A stretch of DNA of 64,000 nucleotides, taken from positions 9,424,001 to 9,488,000 of the forward strand of contig NC_057790.1 of the NCBI RefSeq assembly GCF_014905175.1, in the 5' to 3' direction. The first letter of the stretch is position 1. Each line of letters opens with the position of its first letter. A model generated the notes under the pieces. The model ran no database searches. It saw nothing but the letters and a program-made list of their open reading frames with translations, and was not told the origin of the DNA. This DNA comes from Aphidius gifuensis. Its lineage: Eukaryota > Arthropoda > Insecta > Hymenoptera > Braconidae. Of the stretch, positions 1 through 12,279 are shown one piece after another. The position numbers were made by a program, and so were the translations under genes.

Positions 1-726
1 GTCTATATATACAGACAGGAATTAATTTCTTTCAATAACAATGCCTTTACGATGAATCAAATACCGTCTACCATCTTTTTTTTTTTTCCATGTAAACCCT
101 ATTCTTGTTATTGATTTACGCGGAGTACTTATCGATCCAATAAATTCAATATTTTTTCCCTATCTTTATACAAACAAAATTATTAGAAAAAATTTCAAAA
201 ATCGATTCTATCATAATCCACACTGAGAGAAATAAATCTTTAATTTCTGTTTTGTTATGTTTATCTAGATTCTATTGATGTATTGTCTATTTACAATTAT
301 TTTCCTTGTCTTTTACAATTATTTGGAAAAAGATACTTCACAACTTAAAATTTAATCAAATATTATTTCACTATCAAATTTCATTTGTTAATATTTATTG
401 TTGAATATATTGTTAAATGAATTTAAAAAAATATAATATCGAATAAAAAAAATAAAAAAAAAAACGAAGGGAGTTATGTGAAAGCCCGCTTGAGAAAATT
501 CAACGTCACGTTTTACTGTCTGTCTACTCCAACCAACAGCTGCACCTACCGCCCTATAATAGTTATTAAAAAAAAAAAAAAAATCTTATTGACTGTGAAA
601 ATAAAATTATAATAATTGTAATAATGTGAAAAAAAAAATATGATATTAACCCCAGGATAATAAACTAAATACGTATTGAAAGAAAAAAACACAAATAAAA
701 ACATATAAATAAATAAATGAACGTAC
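1..726. other. AT-rich noncoding DNA
   Basis: I see no gene here. The stretch is rich in A and T runs. At 221-232 it has CACTGAGAGAAA, the same terminal motif that bounds the MITE at 27459-28527, so it may hold one degraded end of that family. No partner end was found nearby. Confidence 0.5.
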
Positions 727-920
727 CATACATCCTTGAAATCTTCTGAAGGCATTCTAGCTAAAGGCAGTTTAGAAAGAAAACTATGGACACAAATAAA
801 TATTGCTTGTGCTTGACGAATAACACTTCTTTTATATTTTCGGTCATAAGCCTTATTGGTGTCAATATTTTTGGACTGTCTTGGCCGATCAGGTGTTAGT
901 TTTCGTTTTTTTGGCTTCAT
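727..920 (-). CDS. possible first coding exon of an unrecognised gene
   Basis: On the minus strand an ATG at 918-920 opens a frame of about 64 codons. It starts with a very basic KPKKRK segment that resembles a nuclear localisation signal and continues with mixed-composition sequence (residues about 20-64, including KYKRSVIRQAQAIF). The composition then turns abruptly to a phenylalanine/tyrosine-rich AT translation. The change coincides with a good splice donor, ATG/GTACGT, whose GT is at 725-726. I therefore end the exon at 727. The gene is not recognised. A decayed transposon ORF is the main alternative. No downstream exon was identified to its left within the window. Confidence 0.35.
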
Positions 921-2239
921 TTTAACGTTTTTTTTTCAATATTCAAAATGATAAAATTTTAAAGTTTTTTCTCTATTATTTACCGTTGATGAACTTTTAA
1001 GTATTTATTGTTGTTAAAAACTTTTATTAATGTTATAAAAAATGTTCGATGATAATATCATCCGAAAGTTATATTTGAATTTTTTTGTAGATAAACTTTT
1101 ATTAATTATGTTTTTTGTCGGAAATTTTATAATAATATTGTCAACATAATAAATTAAATAGTTCATCACCATTCAACATTTAATAAAGTAATTAGTATTG
1201 AACTTTTCTAGCACTTTTATAATGTTACTTTTCTATAGTAATACAAAAACTATATTGCTTCGTTTGAAATAAATAATATTAGAAAATTTTTCAACTTTTT
1301 TTGGCGTTGATAAATTTGTATTCATTGTACAAATCCAATTTCATTTAATTTTTTTTTATTCATTTATTGTCAATGAACTTTTATTTATTCTAATTTTCTT
1401 AATAAAAAAAGCGATAAATTTATTATTACTCCAATATTTACTTAATTAATGAATTAATTAATTTATAACTGTCGCACATTTTCAGCGGTAATGACACTTA
1501 AAGAGACCTTAATTATAATTATATTACTTCCTTCGAAATAAGCAAAGTATCAGAAGTTTTTATTTTTCTATTGTCTATGAACTTGTATTTATTCAACAAT
1601 TCCTTCAAAATTTGAATTGCTGTATTCACATTTGTATATTTTACTATTTGTTAGTAGCTTTTATATTGTTCATAAAAATAATTAATAATATTGAATAAAT
1701 TTGCCATGAACGTCCAACTCTTTTCGCGAGACTGACAGAAAAACTCTATAAAAAACGCGAATAAATAAAAAACAAAAAACGACGATCAAATTAAATTTAT
1801 TCGAAAAATAACCAAGACGGTACTTTTGTTTTTTTTTAAAAAAGCAATAAACAATTGTCAATACTTATATATAAAAAAAGAAAAAAAAAAAAAAAGAAGT
1901 TAATCGAAGGTATTTTGTTTTATTATCCTGATAAAAAAAAGGCATATTATTATTGAATAAAATTATTAAGCTTTTGTTCGAATAATTTTTATGAATTGTT
2001 TTGATAATTAAAAAAAAACTTTTTATTTACCGAGAGATCTTTTATTTTCATTTTTCAATACAACAATACAAATAAAATGTTATGAAAAAAAAAAAAAATT
2101 CGTCAGCCAAGACTTAAATGCTTTACGTCTACGTTGCAATATATTCGAAACAGCATCAATTGGATGAACTGCTTGTAAAAAACGAGACATCCATTAAAAA
2201 CTTCAAAACAATAATCACAATATTATTTATTTATTTATT
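921..2239. other. AT-rich noncoding DNA
   Basis: Nothing gene-like is visible. The DNA contains many A/T homopolymers and short TATTTATT runs; no splice-bounded coding stretch or RNA gene was seen. Confidence 0.5.
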
Positions 2240-3200
2240 GGATATGATGCAATGAGCTTGCAGGACTTTTTGGATAAATTCTCAGCATTATGTGATAAAA
2301 AGAAATTGAAGCTTAATGAACAGAAATGTGAAATACTAACATTTACTAGAAAAAGAAGAAGCATATCATATTATCATGGCATTATATTTTAAATGGTTGT
2401 GTGCTGAAAAGATCTTTCTTAAAAAAGATCTTGGTAAAGTATTTGATTCGAGATTAACGTTTACACCACATATAATTATAATGGTTTCATGAGCATATGA
2501 AGTTCTTGGGTTAATAATAAGAGCAAGTAAAAATTTAAAGGATCTTTCAGTAATTAAATTATTATTCAAGAGTTTAACATATCCAATAATTGAGTATGGT
2601 GTAGTTATTTGGTCTCCAGATAAAAAATATTTATGTGAATGGATAGGGAAGGTTCAAAGGAAATTTATTAGATATTATGTATATAGGGAAGAGTCTGAGT
2701 GGCTTGACCAAAGATATAGTAATAAACTGATGTGTGAAAAGGCAGGTTTAATTTCAACAAAAAAAAGAAGAGAAATGGCAACAGCAGTTTTGGGATTTAA
2801 TTTAATAAATAGTTGTATGAATTGCCCAGATCTTCTTCGAGAATTAGATATAAATGTACCAAAAAATTTGAGCAGTAGGAATATGAATTTGCCATTTTAC
2901 CCATCAGTAACTACAAGTTTCAACAAAATAAACTTTCATATAAAATAATGAATCAAATTAATTATATGGTCAAAGATTATGGTGAATCAGTTGATTGCAT
3001 TGCGTTAACACACTCAGTGACATTGTCACAATTAATAAATTTTTTAGTAATGAATAGAAATAAAAAATTTTAATCAATTGTAATACAATGTAAATCAAAA
3101 CAAATTTTGTAACTATTATTTTTATGGCAGGCCCAATAATTGGTTATCAACCAGCTGGGTTAATAAAGATTATTATTATAATATTATATTATTATTTATT
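2240..3200 (+). mobile_element. 5'-truncated LINE, reverse transcriptase C-terminus and 3' tail
   Basis: The plus strand encodes the C-terminal part of a jockey/I-type non-LTR reverse transcriptase. Signs are a KLKLNEQKCEILTFTRK stretch near 2290, then KDLGKVFDSRLTFTPH, then LTYPIIEYGVVIWSP near 2575-2610, and a VQRKFIRY segment near 2650-2680. These match the thumb and connection region that follows the polymerase core in this class. The frame is broken by at least one frameshift near 2375 and a stop near 2490, so it is dead. After the ORF ends (about 2947), a short 3' UTR with GGCAGGCCCAAT leads into AATAAAGATTATTATTAT, which looks like a LINE 3' tail. The palm domain and endonuclease are missing. 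Confidence 0.75.
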
Positions 3201-3235
3201 TTATTTAAAAAGAAAAATTTAATGAAAAAAAAAGA

Positions 3236-3612
3236 AAACCTTTTCTTCACTACAATCTGGTTCTTGCTCAGCAACAACACAAATTCTCTGATCTCTCATA
3301 ACTGTAACACTAAATACAGCAATTCTTCCACGATAAATAAATTTCATTGGTTCAACAGCAAATACAGTAACAATAATATCGTAAGCATTATGTTTTCTTT
3401 AAGTAACAGTCATTAATCCACCTCTTAAGCCACGAACAAATATTTAATTACCAGGTCCAAAAAATCCCAATATACTAGATCTAACATATTCCGTATCACC
3501 AGTACCATAAATAAGTGTACCATCGGATTGTTGTGGTATAACTTTGAATGTATTATTTGTTGAATCTTGTAATTCCCAATATTGACTACTAGATGCTTTT
3601 GACCATTCTACC
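3236..3612 (-). pseudogene. DIP2: DIP2 (disco-interacting protein 2) fragment
   Basis: On the minus strand one frame reads a segment characteristic of DIP2 proteins: SDGTLIYGTGDTEYVRSS, then GFFGPGN, then GLMTVT, then VEPMKFIYRGRIAVFSVTV, then VVAEQEPDCSEE. DIP2 is a large conserved protein with tandem acyl-adenylate-forming (AMP-binding-like) domains, and this piece lies in that part. Two in-frame TAA codons interrupt it, one directly after GPGN (near 3444) and one after GLMTVT (near 3387). No splice sites would remove them: the only candidate intron would be under 30 nt. It is therefore a broken copy, perhaps a processed or duplicated pseudogene. It stops at a poly-A/T run near 3230. Confidence 0.7.
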
Positions 3613-3800
3613 AACATGAACATCAACACGTCCATTCGGTTTTAATTCAGTTAAATCATGCATAACTTTTTCGATATCTTGACGATTTGTTGTACTGTCC
3701 CCTTCCAAAAATTGTTCAGCCAACTTTAATTTTAAAAAAATCATATTTTTATGAATATAAAACATAAATAAAATTATATAAATACCTTGATTGATTGACA
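3613..3800 (-). pseudogene. possible upstream continuation of the DIP2 fragment
   Basis: A second minus-strand frame reads about 47 well-composed codons (LAEQFLEGDSTTNRQDIE, then KVMHDLTELKPNGRVDV) that end at a stop at 3589. It overlaps the DIP2 frame near 3612-3635, as a one-base frameshift would produce. I do not recognise this part with confidence. It may belong to the same degraded gene copy or to a different insert. Confidence 0.3.
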
Positions 3801-4030
3801 AATAAGTTCTCGTACTTCCATGGCTGTTGACTTCCGAGATAACCAACATGGCCCCCCCCCCCCCCCCCCGGTGATTTAGAGGAGGATGGTAAGAAATCCT
3901 CGTTGTAAACCTTAGCCGATAGTTCTTGCCGTGCAGGTCAGAAAAGCGGTTACAACCTATAGAAAAGACAGTCTCATCTCTGTCATTCGGATGCCGAGTC
4001 AGGAGGTGTTTAGGCTCAATTAATCTGAAT
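3801..4030 (-). repeat. fragment of a TGTAAC-type LTR family, with an 18-base C run
   Basis: In reverse complement this matches the first part of the LTR-like element at 24483-25408 and the pieces at 46906-47040 and 52097-52230. The shared features are a TTGTAACCG..TTT start, GAGAACTATCGGC, AACGAGGATTTCT, CACCATCCTCCTC and ATGTTGGTTATCTCGG. A run of 18 C residues (3852-3869) replaces the GGGG motif of the other copies. Confidence 0.7.
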
Positions 4031-4204
4031 TTCAAAGATTAGTCGATTTTTCAAAATCATAATCGTGACACAAATGCTGATAACTTTGAAAATAAAATAA
4101 AATTGCATGAAAGTGTGAAATTAATCTCTCATCATGAAGATTTTCTGATGGCAACGACGATTGCAAAAGCAGTTGAAAATGAGTAGGTACTTTTCTTTAT
4201 GTTA
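4031..4204. other. short coding-like stretch of unknown origin
   Basis: The plus strand holds an open frame of about 38 codons (about 4066-4183, ending at TAG) with ordinary composition, including KLHESVKLISHHEDFLMATT. It has no clear start or splice sites, and I do not recognise it. Confidence 0.2.
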
Positions 4205-4560
4205 TTATAAAAAAACCTACGGGAATGGTGAGAACCACTTTGCCAAAGTCACCAATTAACAAAATTCACCAATCCTGTAGTTTTTTTTTCGAGTGTTAAA
4301 ATATTTACTTTGAGTTAATAATATACAAAAAATTTTAAATCGGTGAATTTCAAGTATTCACCAATCCGGTAGTTTTTTTTTGGTGTTAAAACCTTTAGTT
4401 TGAACTCATCATTTACTAAATCACCAAGGTATAAAATTCACCGATCCTGTAGTTTTTTTTCCACTCGTTAAAGTATTTATTGTGAATAAATTATTTACTA
4501 ATACTGTCAAGTTTTCCACTGTTAAAATATTCACTTTGAATAACTAGTTTACAAAATTTA
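4205..4560. repeat. tandem repeat, unit about 80-95 bp, about four copies
   Basis: The phrase ATTCACCAATCCTGTAGTTT followed by a T run and GTGTTAAAATATTTACTTTG recurs near 4264, 4356 and 4435, with a more degraded copy near 4505. The copies differ by point changes and small indels, so the array is old. Confidence 0.75.
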
Positions 4561-5759
4561 CTAATACATCATAATTTATAGAGCATTTAGTTGTTGCTAT
4601 TTTAACTGCTATTACAAATTGTTCAAAATGACGTAAACTATGTGATTCTCAAACAATATTAAATGTCATTACTAGTGCTAAGGTTACTTAATCAGGACCA
4701 CCAGTACTTCTTTCCAATTCTGGTTGTCGTTTTCGTAATAAATTCATTGAACGCTTCATTGACATACGTTAGATCTGCGTTTTTATATTTTTCCATCATT
4801 ATTTCAATTAACAATAATAGGTACGTGTAAATAAATTTCAGTGCAATAAAAGTTCATTATAATTGCATAAATAATTCCAATAACTACTATCGTGTGACAT
4901 TATTAGCAATCACAGTCATTTGTAATGAGAAAAACGACATAATAATATATTTTCGATGAAAGGAAAAAAATTAAAATGAAAACATTAAATCAATTTCGAA
5001 TAAAGAAAAAATTAGAACACGAAAAAAATCGAGTTTTAAAAAAAAAATAATATATAATTGATGGTATTAAAAATCGATCACATGATTAATAATTCTTTTT
5101 TTCAAGAAATACCATTTTTAGGTACCAGTAATTAAAAATAGTATTCTTTCAGTATTTAATACTGTTATTCACAAATAATTGTTTATTTGTTGATAATTTT
5201 TTTTAAAAAAAAAGTCGATCAGGCAATGAATTTATTTGTTCCTTCAAATAAATTTTATAATTATTTATAGTTTCAATGAATAGTAAAAGTATGAATGATA
5301 AATAAAATGAACAAGTTTCACCAATTTGTACTGTCAACCAAAGCCACCAATGCTTTAATAATTGACAATTTGCAAACACATTGATTGATTGATTAGTTGA
5401 TTGATTGATAACTTATTAGTTTATTCATTTTTTTTATTCAATCTATCAGACACCCAATAAATTCATTCGCAATATCAATTTCAATTATTTATGTGCTTGA
5501 CAAAAAAAAGTTTTTACACCAGTTGTCTTGGCAGCCAATTTATTACATCCTCTATATCAAAGTAATCATTTCAAATACTCTAATCAACATGATACAGCAT
5601 GTGACTTTTTCGGCCGCTTCCGTTGATCAAATGCCGATAACAAACAAAAAAAAAAAATAATGAAATTTTTTATACAAAAAGAATTCAAAACAACTTGTAT
5701 TACCAGTATTAGACTTTGTAACACGAGAATTTAAAAAAAATACACTCCAAAATGATTAT
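4561..5759. other. noncoding DNA, nothing recognised
   Basis: No supported gene. A short minus-strand frame near 4683-4790 (MSMKRSMNLLRKRQPELERS) has coding-like composition but no family or splice context. The rest is AT-rich. Confidence 0.4.
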
Positions 5760-7450
5760 ATACAGATGCACGGTGCCTTTGATAATATAAATATTTTTGA
5801 TTGTTTTCCTATTTATTCAAAAAAAAGACAAAGGCTTATTTGTACCACTTAAATCAGTATTTGTACTACTAAAATCAGAATTTGTACTGAATAACAATAA
5901 CAAAGTATTGTTAACATAAATTATGGAGTCAACTATTTTTTTTTTGAATATTCTTAAAATGAATCTATTGCTTTCATTAATTTAAATAAGCTCACGACTT
6001 TTTTTTCGAGAATAAAAAAAAAAATATCCATTTTTATTTATTATCTGAGGTGCCATGCATTTGTTTATGAACAATCTTCGTGATCAAACAATTTTTCTGT
6101 TCATATCTAATTAGCCTGGGTTTGTTGGACTTAGAATAAACTGTTATATGGATTCTTTTGGAATTTATTTGGAGAATATTGGAGTGAAGTTAATTTTCTT
6201 TAAAAGTTATTCGAGTATTCAAGTATTCAATTAATATTAATTAATTGAGATTCAGGGGCTCAGGCAGCTCGAATTTTTAATATTTTCAACTTTCTTTGAG
6301 TTTTTGTTTATAAAATTGATAGATATTTTTTTTGAAGAATTATGATATGCAAAAAAACCTCATTGGGAGTTCTTCAACTCATTATTAAGAAATATTATAA
6401 TTTTTCAATTGTTGATATGCGATGAATGATTATTTCGATCTATTACGCATCCCTACTCCCGAATCCTCCTTCCATATTTTATGTTTTCTATCATATTCTT
6501 AGTTTTTAAAGATTCAATTATAAAATAAAAAAATTTAGTTTAAGAACTTTTTTTATTTTAAATAAACATTTTATAGTGATTTGAAGTAATTATAAAAATA
6601 ATGCTGTCACTTTATCAATGTACACTACACCACACAATTATGTTACAATTTGAGAGTGGGGATACGCAATGGACCAAAATGATTAATCAGCACAATTGAA
6701 CAAGTTATAATATTTTTAACGATAAATTGAAGGACTCCCGATAAGATTTTTTTGCATATTATAATTCTTAAAAGAAATATCTACCAGGTAAAAATAAAAA
6801 AAACGAAAATTTGAAAATTCGAAAGATTCAGGCTGCCTGCCTTACTAAATCTTCATTAATTAATATTAATTAAACTATTAAGATCAAAAAAAATTAACTT
6901 ATTCAATTAAAGTAACTTATAACTAAAATAGTTTATTCGGATTCCATCAACCCCAGGCTAATCAGAAGTGAACAATTTTTTTATTTTTTTCCATTGAAAG
7001 ACAAATTCTGTTATTATCAATACAAATTAACCCATTACTTTTCCTTTAAAAAAAATCATTAATAATATTTATTTTTTGATGTGTCTTGCAATTGTTATTA
7101 ATAATTCCAAAAAAAAATCCTTTTAAATAATTCTTTTTATCTTCGAAGCGGAAAACGTGGGCTGATGATAGCAGAATCTGTAGATTAGTGGAAAAAAATA
7201 TAAAAAATTGTTTATTAACGATTGCATGTCACCTCGAACAATTTTTAACATTCATTAGAAAATATTGTTGAACAATTTTCTTTTCTATTCTTGAAGAGAA
7301 AGTCGTGATCTTATTTAAACCAATGAATGCAGGATTCGTACTTCAAGAATGGTTGAAAAAAAAATTGTTTACTCTAACATTTCAACTAACAATACTTTGT
7401 TCTTGTTAATTATGTACGAATCTTGATTTTATTTTTACAGGTCCACGTGC
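5760..7450. repeat. long inverted repeat (foldback), arms about 650-700 bp
   Basis: The left half reappears as the reverse complement of the right half. Paired landmarks are AAAGTCGTGATCTTATTTAAA (7310) with its counterpart near 5980-6005; TTAGCCTGGG (6112) with CCCAGGCTAA (6952); GGGCTCAGGCAGC (6257) with CAGGCTGCCTG (6829); GACTCCCGATAAG (6733) with CTCATTGGGAGTTC (6359); and TACGCATCCCTACTC (6444) with GAGTGGGGATACGC (6653). The arms have diverged by many point changes and indels. The loop is about 170 bp. No ORF lies inside, so this looks like a foldback element or an old inverted duplication. Confidence 0.75.
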
Positions 7451-9960
7451 CCTATTCAAAAATGAATCTATCCATTTTTTTTTTTCAATATTTTGGTATT
7501 TTTTTGTTTTAAACAAAATATAAATTATAACACATTAATTACTCTCGTATTCATAACAATCTAATTCAATTATAGTGAATCATTTGAAGGTTATGGGCAT
7601 TAATATATTTTGACAGATAAAAAGTTGTTATAATCAGACATGTCAGAATATGTATATGCAATTAGCGCCACCTATGTCTATTTATACGATATTCACGTCA
7701 TCAATTTAAACGCCAATCAAAATGAGCACAAATTATTGGGACAATCAAATTTCAAATGAGAGCCAATTAAATTAAAATTTCAGGTAGCAAGTTTGAATTT
7801 CATCAAGCGCTGCCATGACACCAATGCTTTTTTTATATAGGATTAAAAATGAATGAGCTATATGATGAACATTATGATTTCAAAGTTTTATCGTAGATAG
7901 AAATAATTCATAACTAATATATTTTTATATTGAACAATTGCACATAAAATTAATTATACTATGATATGCTTTTTTGAAGAAAAATAATTCAACACTTTTA
8001 GGTTTTTTTTATAAAGTTTTTATTATCAATTAGGATGAATATCGGTGATTATCGTAAATCAATATTATAAAAAATAAAGCTCAACGATTAACATAAAATA
8101 CTATTCTTATATTATTTAACATTAAATATTATAATAATTTTTATACTTTAAATCACATTCTAGTTGTTTGCACATGTCTAGTTTGATTTGGCCCATATAA
8201 AAAAATATTGTAGTTGTCTTCAACTAAAAAAAAAATCAATATTACAGTTGCTGAAGCAACTGTGCCTTCCCTTCGGGGGGAATTTTAATTTCAATTTTTA
8301 GTCTATTGAAAATTGAGGTAATGAATAAAAATGATTCGTGAATAGAAATATTTATTTTTTATTGTTATAATGCGTAAAGTTTATTTAATTTTCGTTCATT
8401 TTGCTTGTTTCTTTTAATGGGTCATCTTCATTTCCGGAATCGCTTTCTTCTACCTTTTTAAATTCCTTGTTTTTATTTATTTTGTTGTACCATGATTTTA
8501 CTCTGTGAATGTTTAAAATCTATTTATAAATTTCCATATTATATTTTATTTCTTTTACTTTACTTTTTCCCCTTTGTTGAATTAGGATTTAGTGTTTTTG
8601 TCGTTGTCGAAGTCGTTGTTAAGTTTTTAATCTTTTTATATTTATTTTTTTTCAATTCTTTCAGTGCTATCACGTCACCCTTTTTTCTCTCAAAAACTTT
8701 CTGCCTCTTCATTCCACATATTTAATTCAATCTGAAATATATATTTTTTAGTAAATTTAGTATCTTTAGTTAGTTTTTTTTTCATCTAAATTTGATTTTA
8801 CTTCGTAATCACTGCCGTCTGCTAATGATATTGTTCTTTTTCTTAATAACCGTCCCGTCATTGAATATATAAATTCTACTTCCTTCAGTGCTATTATGAT
8901 TGCGATTATATCTATAAAAAATCAGTACCAGTATTAATAATATTATTTTTTTTTTATTTAAAAATAATTTAACCTGTAAATGAATTATTCGGTAAATGTA
9001 CGATTTCTTTTATTTTTCTAAACTCGGAATTAATTTTTGGAATATTTTCATTCTCGTCTTCGTCTTCCAAGTTTATACTAGACTCTACCGGTATCATTAT
9101 TTCTTTATTATTTATCCATGGGTATATTTTATTAACTTTTCTTACTAATCCTCCAGTGATTGTATATATTTTGTTTATCTGTAACATAGAATAATTGATT
9201 ATTTCAATAATCATTCATTTTAAAACATTTTTTGTTTGATAAATTTCATTGATAACTGTACTTCAATTAATCCATGATATTTATTTGCAGCTTCTCCAAA
9301 AAAAATACACCTTATTTATCGCTTTCATCACTTATGTCGATCGTAAATTTTTTGCCTGTTCCTCGTTCGTTTTTCCATTCTTTCATCTCACTTTTATGTA
9401 TAATTTGTGCTCGAACTGTATCACTGTATTTGAATTTTTAATTTAGTTTTTACCTTATGCTTATTATATTTATTTCTTATTTTTTATTTACCATATTGTG
9501 TTTATTTTTAAATTTGCTATTTTTGTAATTTTTCTTTTCATCGTTGTATCTTTTGTTGTGTTTTTTTCATTTAGTTTAATTTTTTTTTCGTCATATTTTG
9601 GATTATCCCCTTCTTGTTTTCTTTTACCCACTTTGATTATATTGGCTGTTGATTTTGAAAAATTCTCTTTGATCTGTTTACAAATTGGTTAAAAATGATC
9701 GATGTTTTTTTATTGATTCATTAATGTGAAGTTGTTCTATCGTTTTGTTTTTATTTTTATGTCAGAAATTGTGGTATCTGTATTTACAAAATGAATTGTA
9801 ACTGAATTGTAACTGAAATGGATCAACATTACTATATTTTAGGTGATCATTATGTTGACATCTCTGATATCAATTTGACATTTTATAAATAAAAAAAAAT
9901 TGAAGATTTTTGTTTCGGATTTTGGTCATCTTTCATTCTTTTTTTTTTTTAAATAAATAT
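7451..9960. other. T-rich noncoding DNA
   Basis: The open frames here (for example 8492-8725 and 9498-9692) are phenylalanine, leucine and valine translations of T-rich DNA and show no family motif. A small stem-loop, ACAGTTGCTGAAGCAACTGT, sits at about 8244-8263 just before a CCTTCCCTTCGGGGGG run. No gene is supported. Confidence 0.45.
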
Positions 9961-9962
9961 TT

Positions 9963-10026
9963 TCAGGGAAGGGAGGGTGAAGGGGTAGGAGGAGAGTGGG
10001 GAGGGAAAGGAGGGGGGGAGGGGTAG
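9963..10026 (+). repeat. G-rich polypurine tract, potential G-quadruplex
   Basis: About 60 bases contain almost only A and G, with many runs of three or more G (GGGAAGGGAGGG, GGGGAGGGAAAGG, GGGGGGGAGGGG). It contrasts sharply with the AT-rich surroundings. The following 200 bp carry a degenerate repeat of a TTTTTCTTTATATTC phrase with a period of about 50 bp. Confidence 0.7.
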
Positions 10027-10280
10027 TAATTTATATGTTCCCATATTTATTGTGTTTTTCTTTATATTCAGTGATTTTCCCTTTAAAATTTCTCATATTT
10101 ATCGTATTTTTCTTTATATTCGGTGGTTTTTCTCGATATTTTCATATATTTTTCTGTATTTTCCTTTATATTTACTGATATTTTCCTATTTTTATGGTAT
10201 TTTCTTTTATATTCAGTGATTTTTCTTTATATTTACCAAATTTATCGTATTTAGATTAATTAAGGGACTTAGAATATTTT

Positions 10281-10318
10281 CGGGGGGGGGGGTCTACCAT
10301 GGTTGGGGGGGGGGGTCC
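10281..10318 (+). repeat. two G runs around TCTACCATGGTT
   Basis: Two runs of about ten G residues flank a short segment containing the palindrome ACCATGGT. Another G-quadruplex-prone site, or a homopolymer region prone to assembly error. Confidence 0.6.
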
Positions 10319-10404
10319 AGCTGAAAAGCGAAAACAATAGGAAATTAAAATTCCCTAAAAAAATGATATATAATAATAGTAGAATAAATATTAAACATAT
10401 AAAT

Positions 10405-11284
10405 TGTAACGTGACATGTTACCTTCTCACGAAATTTTTCGATTTTTATTCGAACTACGACAATAAAATGTACCAAAAAACGTCACTAAAACTAGCCAAA
10501 TGACCAAATAATCACGACAATCCAAATAATCTAATTAATCCATTGATGTTGATCCGGACCTGAAATGATAAATATTAGAATTAGGGTGAGGGTTTTGCCT
10601 GGGATCGTACAGTATGCTAGTTCGTGGACAGAGGGCCGAGTAAAGAATAGAAAAATTAAGTCACTGAAAATGTAAAACAAGAGGAAGTACAATGAGTTAC
10701 TCAACAAAATATCGATTATGGCACACAATTAACAAGTGTATTTATTAATTAAACAATTTAAATATCAAAACTATTATTACACACAAAGTTAAAGTTTTAT
10801 CAAAATTAATAAATATTAGTTAAATGAACACAAATATCAAAATTATGAGGCCTGACTTAGAGTCATGCTCCTTAACAAGAAAAAAGGTAATTATTAATTA
10901 AGCGAACTAATAAGACAATAATTAATGAAAAATATGAGGTAAGGCGGACCAACAATCTGTACATGAAATAAGAGAGATTTTAAGGAGAGGATGACTCCTG
11001 CTCCTTGGGTTCGGGTATCGATGACTCCAATACCAGGGAGAGGAAAAGAGTTTTCAAGATTCTGGGATGACTCGCCAAGATTCTCGAACCTCTGTGTCGT
11101 AAGGCGAAAACCGGAGAGAGACCATGTAGCTGGATCGTCAGCTTAAATAACCTGAGAGGTTTCTCTTTAACCAGAAATATTCCCCTTCCTGTTTGGCCAG
11201 CCTTACTCGTTTATATAATAATAATAATACCATAAATAATAATAATAAAGATAATTTTAAAGTTAGCGAGTGCAACTCGTCACA
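10405..11284. mobile_element. LTR-like element, 880 bp, TSD AAAT
   Basis: The element starts TGTAACGTGACATG and ends ACTCGTCACA, with the 4-bp direct repeat AAAT on each side (10401-10404 and 11285-11288). The TG...CA ends and 4-bp duplication are those of a solo LTR. A second copy of the same family lies at 59561-60635. Shared interior phrases include AACGTCACTAAAACTA, GATGCTGATCCG (GATGTTGATCCG here), GGTTTTGCCTGGG and GAGTAAAGAATA. It has no coding capacity. Confidence 0.8.
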
Positions 11285-12279
11285 AAATATATTATCTTGA
11301 CTACATGAGCCAAGGTAACTTGAAAAATATTATTTTATGTTTAAGTTTATATATCTAGAGTATAAAATAAAAAAGTAAAGAAAAAAACTTTTTTTTTTGA
11401 GTTATAGAAAAACTGGAAATAATAACTAAATCAATGGCACTGAAAAATGAATAACTTTTTTTTCAAAGTTTAAAGTGTAAAACATTTCTTCAACATTTAA
11501 TTTCTTCAAAATTTAATTAATAATATTAGTAATAATCAAGTGAGACGATAACAGACAACAATTATTGAGAATATTCTCGATAAAAAGAAGAAGCGTCTGT
11601 ATACGTTATATATTATTTGAACAATTATTTAACAATAATTAAATCTTGTTTGGAACAAATATATAATCAAATTATTAATAAAACACATGACATATTAAAA
11701 AAATTTATGGTATAGTCGATTCATGTGGTAATAACGTAGAAAAAAAAGTAATAGTTTAGAATTTATTTCTTGTTTTGTTAAATAGTTGAAAAACATTGGG
11801 AAACGAAACAAACTAAATAATAGAAAACAATTTGACAATGGCATGTGCAATATTGTTTTGTCACCATAATAAACGCAATGGCGAATGCCCAAGTAACCAA
11901 GGTAACGTTCACTTTTTTAAAAAAAAATTTTTTTTTCTCAAGTTTTATGTATCATTTGTTTTTAATGTTTTTACAATATGTATTTTCATTTCAGTATTGA
12001 AAGAAAATCGAACATGTTCAAATATTGTTGTATCAAGTGATGGACTAGATGAGTATATTCAACTGAGTACATTCCAATGACCAATAATGAGCAGAAATGT
12101 AAGAAAATCCGTAAGCCTGATATGGTTATTTGCTTTTTTTTTGGTTTCAACATATATACCTACATATTTCATTTTATTTGATCATTAGAAAAACATCAAA
12201 TACGTTCAACTACTGTTGGATCAAGTGTTGGGCCAAGTCTACGAAAGGTTGGACCAAGTCGATCTCTTAGCTCTATCTT
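11285..12279. other. AT-rich noncoding DNA
   Basis: No supported gene. Two short overlapping frames on opposite strands at 11695-12080 have no family motif. Confidence 0.45.

Noticed and set aside
8492..9692. Several hydrophobic small ORFs that look like membrane proteins
   Set aside because: They are phenylalanine/leucine translations of T-rich DNA with no conserved motif or start context.
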